Shown: piece after piece, positions 7,057 through 11,811 of the stretch
How the letters are laid out: every line of letters starts with the position of its first letter
How positions within the stretch are numbered: position 1 is the first letter of the stretch
NCBI GenBank assembly: GCA_964532155.1
Contig: CAZHGN010000047.1
Coordinates: forward strand, 1-11,811
From: HGM11416 sp964532155
GTDB lineage: Bacteria > Bacillota > Clostridia > Christensenellales > Borkfalkiaceae
DNA: 11,811 nt
Direction: 5' to 3'
Notes under the pieces: generated by a model
What the model was told of the DNA's origin: nothing
Databases searched by the model: none
Seen by the model: only the letters and a program-made list of their open reading frames with translations
Translations under genes and position numbers: made by a program

Positions 7057-8443
7057 TAGGCTTAAGCGAATAGCCCTCTTTCGTGTTCAAAACGGAATAT
7101 CCCTTAGCGTCTATTTCCGAACGAAGCGCGTCCGCAGTCGCATAGTCTTTGACGAGGCGTGCGGCTTGCATTTTTTCGGCAAGCGCAACTATTTCTTCGG
7201 GTATTTCGACTTTTTCCTCAGGCAAAAAGCTTTCGGCTTTATCGAGCGACAAGCCGAGCACCCGATCGAACTTCATTGCAAGAGCGTATACGTCCTTGCT
7301 CGGGGGGAGCTTGAGCATCGTCCAAAGAACGCCGAGCGCTTGCGGAACGTTCAAATCGTCGCTCACGGCGTCGCCGAACTGCTTTTCCATATCGTCCAGC
7401 ACGGCTTTTTCGGTAACAGTAGCGCCGTTTTTATGCGCGACGATAGCCTTGCAAAGTCTTTCGTACGCCTTTTTTGCGCCGTCCATACCCTCGAACGTGA
7501 AGTTGAGTTTCTTTCTGTAATGGGCGTTAAGGCAGAAATATCTGAAATGCATTGGAGCGTAACCGCGCTCCTCGAGCTGCGATATGGTATAAGTGTTGCC
7601 GAGCGATTTACTCATTTTGCCGCCGTCGACGAGCATAAACTCGCCGTGCATCCAAAATCTTGCCGGAATTTTACCGGTCAGCGCCTCGCTCTGCGCAATC
7701 TCGTTTTCGTGGTGTATGGGAATATGATCGACGCCGCCGGTATGAATATCGAATTCGTCGCCGAGATAACGTCTGCTCATCGCCGAGCATTCTATATGCC
7801 AGCCGGGATAACCCATTCCCCACGGACTTTCCCATTGCATAATGTGTTCTTTGGGCGCTTTTTTCCAAACGGCAAAATCCGCCGGATGCCGCTTTTCGTC
7901 GTTGACTTCCACGCGCGCGCCTGCCTGCTGCTCGTCAAGTTTTGCTCCCGACAGCTTGCCGTAGTCGGCGGCTTTGGTTATATCGAAATAAATTCCGTCG
8001 CTCGTTTCGTAAGCGTAGCCCTTTTCGACAAGTTCCTTAACGAAGTCTATCATAATACCGATATGCTCGGTCGCTCTCGGCGTAAGTTCAGGCTTGCCGA
8101 TATTGAGTTTTGCAAGATCTTCGAAGAAAACGCGCGAATAAAACTCGGCAATCTCGTACGGGCTTTTTTGTTGTTCGCGAGCGGCTTTTTGCATTTTATC
8201 CTCGCCGTCGTCGCCGTCGGACAAAAGATGCCCCACGTCGGTAACGTTCATAACGCCCTTAACTTTAAAGCCCTCGTACCTAAGCGCACGGCGAAGAAGA
8301 TCCATAAAAACGTAGGTGCGCATATTGCCTATGTGAGCAAAACTGTATACGGTAGGTCCGCAAGAATAGGTGCGAACTTTGTCGGTTCCGTCCGCCGTCG
8401 AAAATTCTTCCTTGCGCCTCGTAAGAGTGTTATAAAATTTCAT
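7049..8443 (-). CDS. cysS: Cysteinyl-tRNA synthetase
   Basis: 464 aa from the start chosen here, the usual CysRS length. It is a class I synthetase with the HIGH-type signature as HIGN (37-40, inside CGPTVYSFAHIGN) and KMSKS at 276-280. The predicted zinc ligands that select cysteine are C28, C219 (in GWHIEC), H244 and E248 (in HHENE). The C-terminal region has the helical and anticodon-binding features of the family. The product charges tRNA-Cys in the cytoplasm. The start is the ATG at 8441-8443, preceded by GAAGGAG (8449-8455) at 5 nt. A GTG 24 codons upstream is in frame but lacks a ribosome binding site and would add a non-homologous stretch. It is the first gene of the leftward operon, with its own promoter at 8532-8560. 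The leader of about 80 nt contains a strong hairpin but no T-box signature. Confidence 0.96.
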   Translation of the reverse strand: MKFYNTLTRRKEEFSTADGTDKVRTYSCGPTVYSFAHIGNMRTYVFMDLLRRALRYEGFKVKGVMNVTDVGHLLSDGDDGEDKMQKAAREQQKSPYEIAEFYSRVFFEDLAKLNIGKPELTPRATEHIGIMIDFVKELVEKGYAYETSDGIYFDITKAADYGKLSGAKLDEQQAGARVEVNDEKRHPADFAVWKKAPKEHIMQWESPWGMGYPGWHIECSAMSRRYLGDEFDIHTGGVDHIPIHHENEIAQSEALTGKIPARFWMHGEFMLVDGGKMSKSLGNTYTISQLEERGYAPMHFRYFCLNAHYRKKLNFTFEGMDGAKKAYERLCKAIVAHKNGATVTEKAVLDDMEKQFGDAVSDDLNVPQALGVLWTMLKLPPSKDVYALAMKFDRVLGLSLDKAESFLPEEKVEIPEEIVALAEKMQAARLVKDYATADALRSEIDAKGYSVLNTKEGYSLKPKN

Positions 8444-8463
8444 TACGACTCCTTCAAATACGG

Positions 8464-8494
8464 GGAGCGCCGCAAGCGCCTTAAAGCCTTGCGC
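8464..8494 (-). other. GC-rich hairpin in the cysS leader
   Basis: On the minus strand CGCAAG and CTTGCG pair perfectly. After one bulged G the stem extends by three more G-C pairs; the loop is about 11 nt and carries an inner GC/GC pair. It lies between the predicted start of transcription near 8525 and the cysS ribosome binding site at 8449-8455. No T-run follows, so it is not a terminator. It could affect leader stability or translation. Boundaries are approximate. Confidence 0.5.
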
Positions 8495-8531
8495 GCACGT
8501 CGCCCGTAAAAGCACTTAATAACAGTTGAAT

Positions 8532-8560
8532 ATTTTAACACAAACGCGCGCGTTTTGCAA
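8532..8560 (-). promoter_or_regulatory. Sigma-A-type promoter for the cysS operon
   Basis: Read on the minus strand: -35 TTGCAA (8555-8560), a 17-bp spacer, and -10 TAAAAT (8532-8537) preceded by TGT, giving an extended -10. The transcript start would be near 8525, about 80 nt before the cysS ATG. This is the best minus-strand promoter in the window and probably drives cysS through ricT. Confidence 0.75.
8542..8555. promoter_or_regulatory. 14-bp palindrome in the cysS promoter spacer (possible operator)
   Basis: AAACGCGCGCGTTT is its own reverse complement, with an eight-base alternating CG core. It fills almost the whole spacer between the cysS -35 and -10 boxes and touches the -35. That position suits a repressor site; the alternating CG core could also favour altered DNA geometry. 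No regulator is known to me for this site. Confidence 0.45.
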
Positions 8561-8598
8561 TTATTTTTCGCTTGTTTGAATTTATTAGGTTTTTTTTA

Positions 8599-8627
8599 TT
8601 GCCAAAATCGGCAAAATAGGATATACT
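8599..8627 (+). promoter_or_regulatory. Sigma-A-type promoter for serS
   Basis: -35 TTGCCA (8599-8604), a 17-bp spacer, and -10 TATACT (8622-8627). The transcript start would be near 8634, giving a leader of about 45 nt. The -35 overlaps an inverted repeat, TTGCC (8599-8603) and GGCAA (8610-8614). It faces away from the cysS promoter; the two -35 boxes are 38 bp apart. The leader is too short for a T-box. Confidence 0.75.
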
Positions 8628-8678
8628 AAAGGCAAATAAACGACCTATACAGGCACGAAGATAAGGAGATACCAAGGT

Positions 8679-9965
8679 ATGCTCGACGTCAAAAAAATTA
8701 TAGAAAACCCAACCCTTATTGCCGAAAAGCTCGCAAAAAAGGGCTGCATCGTGGATTTTTCCGAACTCATCGCCTTAAACGACGAGAAAAAATCGATTAT
8801 CGCTTCGGTCGAAAGCATGAAAGCCAAGCGCAATAAAGTTTCGGCTTCCATTCCCGCCCTTAAAAAAGAAGGCAAGGACGTAACCGCCGTATTTGCGGAA
8901 ATGCGTGCGCTCGGCGACGAAATAACCGCGCTCGACGCAAGACTCGGCGATATTACCGAAAAGATTTTCGACTTCGTTTCACGCTTGCCGAACGTTCCCG
9001 ACGACGACCTTCTTCCCGGCGAAAAGGAAAACAATCAGGTCGTTAAGGTATTCGGCGAAAAGCCCGAATTCGATTTCGAAGCCAAAAACCACGTCGATCT
9101 CTGCACCGCGCTCGGTCTTATCGACTATGAAAGAGGAGTCAAACTTTCAGGCGGCGGATATTGGCTGTATCGCGGCGACGGCGCAAGGCTCGAATGGGCG
9201 CTTCTAAACTTCTTCGTCAGCGAACATCTTGCAGACGGCTACGAATTTATTCTTCCCCCGCACATGCTCGGCTATAACTGCGGTTTCGGCGCCGGTCAGT
9301 TCCCCAAGTTTACCGACGAGGTTTATTGGGTAGACGGCGAAGACGACAAAAAGAAATCGCGCTTTATGCTTCCCACCGCCGAAACGGCGCTCGTCAATAT
9401 GTATTCGGGCGAAATAATCGACGAAAGCAAATTGCCTATGAAGTATTTTGCCTACACACCTTGCTATCGCAAGGAGGCAGGCAGTTACCGCGCGGAAGAA
9501 CGCGGAATGATTCGCGGTCATCAGTTCAACAAGATCGAAATGGTTCAGTACGCACACCCCGAGCATTCGAGCGAGGCGTTCGAAGAACTCGTCGGAAAAG
9601 CATGCTCGCTTATGAGCAAACTCGGTTTGCACTTCAGACTCAGTAAACTCGCCGCCGGCGATTGCTCGGCTTCTATGGCGAGAACTTACGATATCGAAGT
9701 TTGGATCCCCTCTATGGGCATTTATAAGGAAGTCAGTTCGGTGTCCAACGCGAACGACTATCAGGCAAGAAGAAACAACACGAGATATCGCGATTCCAAG
9801 ACCGGCAAGCCCGAATTCGTACACACCCTTAACGGTAGCGGACTCGCCACGTCGAGAGTCTTCCCCGCCCTTATCGAGCAGTATCAACAGCCCGACGGCA
9901 GCGTAAAGGTTCCCGAAGTATTGCGTCCGTTCATGGGCGGTCAGGAATATATCCGTCTTAAATAA
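8679..9965 (+). CDS. serS: Seryl-tRNA synthetase
   Basis: 428 aa, the normal SerRS length. The N-terminal antiparallel coiled coil (about residues 30-100, rich in K, E and A) is the arm that holds the long variable arm of tRNA-Ser. The class II core follows: GAGQFPKF (204-211), LPTAETALVN (231-240), motif 2 around YRKEAGSYRAEERGMIRGHQ (263-282), SNANDYQARR (356-365) and motif 3 around LNGSGLATSRVFPALIEQY (384-402). It charges tRNA-Ser, and tRNA-Sec where present, in the cytoplasm. AAGGAG (8663-8668) lies 10 nt before the ATG. It is a single-gene unit between its own promoter and a terminator, divergent from cysS. Several positions differ from the forms I know best: FPKF for LPKF, TAETAL for TAEVPL, and SNANDYQARR for the common SNCxDFQARR. 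It may belong to a separate SerRS subgroup, but the catalytic motifs look intact. Confidence 0.95.
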   Translation: MLDVKKIIENPTLIAEKLAKKGCIVDFSELIALNDEKKSIIASVESMKAKRNKVSASIPALKKEGKDVTAVFAEMRALGDEITALDARLGDITEKIFDFVSRLPNVPDDDLLPGEKENNQVVKVFGEKPEFDFEAKNHVDLCTALGLIDYERGVKLSGGGYWLYRGDGARLEWALLNFFVSEHLADGYEFILPPHMLGYNCGFGAGQFPKFTDEVYWVDGEDDKKKSRFMLPTAETALVNMYSGEIIDESKLPMKYFAYTPCYRKEAGSYRAEERGMIRGHQFNKIEMVQYAHPEHSSEAFEELVGKACSLMSKLGLHFRLSKLAAGDCSASMARTYDIEVWIPSMGIYKEVSSVSNANDYQARRNNTRYRDSKTGKPEFVHTLNGSGLATSRVFPALIEQYQQPDGSVKVPEVLRPFMGGQEYIRLK

Positions 9966-10005
9966 TCCGGTTCACACAAATACTTCATTTCTTACGTTTA
10001 AAAGG

Positions 10006-10040
10006 CTATAGCGCGATTATTCGCGCTTATAGTTTTTTTT
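10006..10040 (+). terminator. Rho-independent terminator after serS
   Basis: CTATAGCGCGA (10006-10016) pairs with TCGCGCTTATAG (10021-10032), with one bulged base and a TTAT loop, followed by eight T (10033-10040). It lies about 40 bp beyond the serS stop, making serS a single-gene transcript. Confidence 0.9.
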
Positions 10041-10120
10041 AGGGCTAATTATTACAATTTTTAAATTATTTTAGCCGATACGTTCGCGAAACACGCGTTA
10101 ATCGACCTATACACCGACTT

Positions 10121-11332
10121 ATGAAAACAAAATCGAATATGGCAAAGGATACTAAACTCACCCTTGCCGCATGCTATTTCGGAATATTCACTCAAGCGAC
10201 AGTCGCCAATTTGCCGCCGCTTTTTTACGTTTTATACAATCAACGACTAATGCTCCCGATGGAGCTTATAGCAATTTTTCCGTTTATATTCTTCGCCGTA
10301 CAAATAGCGGTGGACTCGTCGTTTTCTAAGGTGATAGAAAAAATCGGTTATAGGTTCACGGCAATACTTGCCGACCTTTTTTCGATTAGCGGGCTCGTCT
10401 TTCTCGGTTTAACGCCGCTGTTTTCTTCGGCGGTAGTATGCGTGATTATATCGACCGTGCTTTGCGCAATAGGCAGCGGAATAATAGAAATAACGGGAAG
10501 TCCGCTGATAGAGGCGTTGCCGGGCGACGGAAAAACGGCGGCGATGAGTTTGCTGCATTCATTTTACTGCTGGGGGCACTTGTTCGTCGTGCTGTTTTCC
10601 ACACTATTCTTTAACATATTCGGAGAAGGGCGCTGGTACGTTTTACCGCTGATCTTCGCTATTGTCCCCGCCGTCGGAATCGTCCTTTTTTGCCTTATCG
10701 AAAAGCTTCAGACGCTCGAGGACGGCGGCCGCTCGAATAAGTTTTCGGATTTCGGCAAAAACGCACTTTTTCCGTTATTGTTTTTATTGATGATATGCGC
10801 GGGCGCAGGCGAACAAGCAGTGGGACAATGGGCGTCGTTTTTTGCCGAGCAAGGGCTTAACGTTTCGAAAACTACGGGAGATTTACTCGGGACGAGCGCC
10901 TTCGCGCTTTGCATGGCGGCGGCTCGAACCTTTTTCGGCATAAAGGGCGAAAAAATAGACTTAAAAAAAGCGTTAACCGTAAGCGCGATAACACTTACTG
11001 CGGCATACTTGCTGACCTCGTTGTCACCTCTCCCTGCTCTGTCTCTCGTCGGTATCGGTCTGTGCGGACTTGCCGTCGGCATTTTCTGGCCGGGGATATT
11101 GAGCCTTGCCGGGCAAAGCGGCTTGGGCGGCGGTACGCTTATGTTTGCCCTGCTTGCACTCGGCGGCGATATCGGTTGCACGCTCGGTCCGTCCTTTGCG
11201 GGAGAAATTGCGGCGGCAACCGACGTGTCGATCGGCATACTGTCGGGAACGGTTTTCCCCATACTTGCAGTTATTCTGCTTGTCCTATACAAACGCAAAA
11301 CAGACGAAAACAAACGGTTGAAAGGCGTGTAA
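10121..11332 (+). CDS. Major facilitator superfamily permease, substrate unknown
   Basis: 403 aa, almost all hydrophobic, with about 12 predicted membrane segments: roughly 14-34, 44-64, 76-97, 103-125, 140-163, 170-194, 215-232, 250-268, 285-303, 308-328, 336-356 and 370-392. A polar loop at about 195-213 lies between the two six-helix halves, as in MFS proteins. GEQAVGQWASFF, at the start of the second half, recalls the sugar and fucose-permease-like branch, so a sugar or drug carrier is possible, but the substrate cannot be read. The ATG at 10121 and the next at 10139 both lack a visible Shine-Dalgarno sequence, unlike the strong sites on most genes here. The only longer in-frame extension, back to a stop near 10046, offers no better start. 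It lies between the serS terminator and the tRNA promoter, so it is probably a single-gene unit; I see no clear promoter. Confidence 0.88.
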   Translation: MKTKSNMAKDTKLTLAACYFGIFTQATVANLPPLFYVLYNQRLMLPMELIAIFPFIFFAVQIAVDSSFSKVIEKIGYRFTAILADLFSISGLVFLGLTPLFSSAVVCVIISTVLCAIGSGIIEITGSPLIEALPGDGKTAAMSLLHSFYCWGHLFVVLFSTLFFNIFGEGRWYVLPLIFAIVPAVGIVLFCLIEKLQTLEDGGRSNKFSDFGKNALFPLLFLLMICAGAGEQAVGQWASFFAEQGLNVSKTTGDLLGTSAFALCMAAARTFFGIKGEKIDLKKALTVSAITLTAAYLLTSLSPLPALSLVGIGLCGLAVGIFWPGILSLAGQSGLGGGTLMFALLALGGDIGCTLGPSFAGEIAAATDVSIGILSGTVFPILAVILLVLYKRKTDENKRLKGV

Positions 11333-11395
11333 AGACGGAAAATCGACGCTTTTACAAGAAAAAAACAGGCTAAATTATATTTTTTGGAATTTGAG

Positions 11396-11403
11396 TTTTT
11401 TTT
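11396..11403 (+). terminator. Weak terminator candidate after the MFS gene
   Basis: A run of eight T at 11396-11403 lies about 65 bp beyond the MFS stop. The only possible pairing upstream is GCTAAA near 11369-11374 with TTTAGC at the end of the T-run, with a long AT-rich loop, so a classical hairpin is not evident. It could be a poor terminator or simply AT-rich spacer before the tRNA promoter. Confidence 0.25.
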
Positions 11404-11425
11404 AGCGAAAATACCCGAAAATTAT

Positions 11426-11454
11426 TTGACAATAAATTCCGCATTTGCTATAAT
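11426..11454 (+). promoter_or_regulatory. Consensus promoter of the tRNA cluster
   Basis: Perfect -35 TTGACA (11426-11431), a 17-bp spacer, and perfect -10 TATAAT (11449-11454) preceded by TGC (extended -10). Transcription should start near 11461, about 14 nt before tRNA-Gly. Both boxes match the sigma-70/sigma-A consensus exactly, as expected for a stable RNA operon. Confidence 0.92.
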
Positions 11455-11474
11455 TTCATAGCATTGTGTGAAGC

Positions 11475-11548
11475 GCGGGTGTAGTTCAATGGTAGAACAC
11501 CAGCCTTCCAAGCTGGTTGCGTGGGTCCGATTCCCATCACCCGCTCCA
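11475..11548 (+). tRNA. tRNA-Gly (anticodon TCC), with C55 in the T-loop
   Basis: The acceptor stem GCGGGTG (11475-11481) pairs with CACCCGC (11538-11544). The discriminator is T11545 and CCA is encoded (11546-11548). The D-arm GTTC/GAAC has the normal GG in its loop. The anticodon stem CCAGC/GCTGG encloses CTTCCAA, with TCC at 11507-11509. The T-stem GTGGG/CCCAT encloses TCCGATT (11526-11532), so the usual T55 is C. This is the first gene of the cluster after the promoter. Confidence 0.95.
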
Positions 11549-11579
11549 ATATAGCCTGAAAAGTCACACAAGCGCCTAT

Positions 11580-11656
11580 GCGCCTGTAGCTCAGCTGGAT
11601 AGAGCAACGGCCTTCTAAGCCGTGTGTCGGGGGTTCGAGTCCCTCCAGGCGCGCCA
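11580..11656 (+). tRNA. tRNA-Arg (anticodon TCT)
   Basis: The acceptor stem GCGCCTG (11580-11586) pairs with CAGGCGC (11646-11652). The discriminator is G and CCA is encoded. The anticodon stem ACGGC/GCCGT encloses CTTCTAA, with TCT at 11614-11616, which reads AGA and AGG. The T-loop is canonical (TTCGAGT). It lies 31 bp after tRNA-Gly. Confidence 0.96.
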
Positions 11657-11662
11657 AAGCAT

Positions 11663-11739
11663 GGCGAGAGTAGCTCAATCGGTGGAGCGCCAGATTGTGG
11701 TCCTGGAGGTCGAGGGTTCAAAACCCTTCTCTCGCCCCA
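11663..11739 (+). tRNA. tRNA-His (anticodon GTG)
   Basis: The extra G-1 (11663) faces C73 (11736), the identity pair of tRNA-His. The acceptor stem GCGAGAG (11664-11670) pairs with CTCTCGC (11729-11735), and CCA is encoded. The anticodon loop is TTGTGGT with GTG. The anticodon stem CCAGA/CCTGG pairs except at its last position, A31 against C39. The T-loop is TTCAAAA. It lies only 6 bp after tRNA-Arg. Confidence 0.95.
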
Positions 11740-11746
11740 TTATCGT

Positions 11747-11811
11747 TGGGGTGTAGCCAAGCGGTAAGGCACCGGATTTTGATTCCGGCATTTCGTAGGT
11801 TCAAATCCTGC
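11747..11811 (+). tRNA. tRNA-Gln (anticodon TTG), partial at window end
   Basis: The 5' half and the T-arm are present; the 3' acceptor strand lies beyond the window. It begins TGGGGTG, with the U1 start typical of bacterial tRNA-Gln. The anticodon stem CCGGA/TCCGG encloses TTTTGAT, with TTG at 11779-11781. The T-stem and loop are visible up to the last base. The cluster probably continues to the right. Confidence 0.93.

Noticed and set aside
7031..8509. Long plus-strand frame opposite cysS
   Set aside because: It is antisense to a clear CysRS and encodes nothing recognisable; a shadow of codon bias in the real gene.
8444..8515. N-terminal extension of CysRS from an in-frame GTG at 8513-8515
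   Set aside because: No ribosome binding site, a non-homologous sequence ahead of the normal CysRS start, and an excellent site for the ATG at 8443.
8444..8678. T-box riboswitch for cysS or serS
   Set aside because: Both leaders (about 80 and 45 nt) are too short, and I see no T-box antiterminator signature or specifier loop.
11422..11721. Minus-strand frame across the tRNA cluster
   Set aside because: It is a translation of tRNA genes and of the promoter, a common false protein call.

Overview
The window looks like chromosomal housekeeping DNA from a Bacillota (Firmicutes), probably an uncultured Clostridia-type genome. Three things point there: a RicT/YaaT gene directly after holB, with a YaaO-type decarboxylase upstream (the Bacillus yaaO-tmk-yaaQ-yaaR-holB-yaaT neighbourhood, here without tmk); strong AGGAGG-type ribosome binding sites; and sigma-A-like promoters. 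I cannot name a genus. I see no phage, IS element, CRISPR array or defence system.

Left part (1-8443, all minus strand): seven genes read leftward from a promoter at about 8532-8560: cysS, alaS, greA, a membrane-anchored protein of unknown function, an Orn/Lys/Arg-type PLP decarboxylase, holB and ricT. They end at a strong rho-independent terminator at 1-41. GreA and the unknown protein are 6 bp apart, and holB and ricT overlap by 16 bp. A 135-bp gap between the decarboxylase and holB holds small direct and inverted repeats and may contain a secondary promoter.

Centre (8444-8678): a divergent intergenic region with back-to-back promoters for cysS (left) and serS (right). A 14-bp CG-alternating palindrome fills the spacer of the cysS promoter.

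Right part (8679-11811, plus strand): serS with its own promoter and terminator; an MFS permease gene with no visible ribosome binding site; then a tRNA cluster Gly(TCC)-Arg(TCT)-His(GTG)-Gln(TTG, cut by the window end), driven by a perfect-consensus extended -10 promoter.

The theme is translation and transcription: three aminoacyl-tRNA synthetases, four tRNAs, GreA, a clamp-loader subunit and an RNA-processing cofactor. The points most worth a second look are a C55 substitution in the T-loop of tRNA-Gly(TCC); a short AlaRS lacking the beta-barrel and C-Ala regions but carrying a four-cysteine insert; a zero-frame A AAA AAC slippery site at the end of ricT whose -1 frame encodes a membrane-segment-like tail; and the unknown anchored protein coupled to greA. 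I did not find a convincing new multi-gene system.
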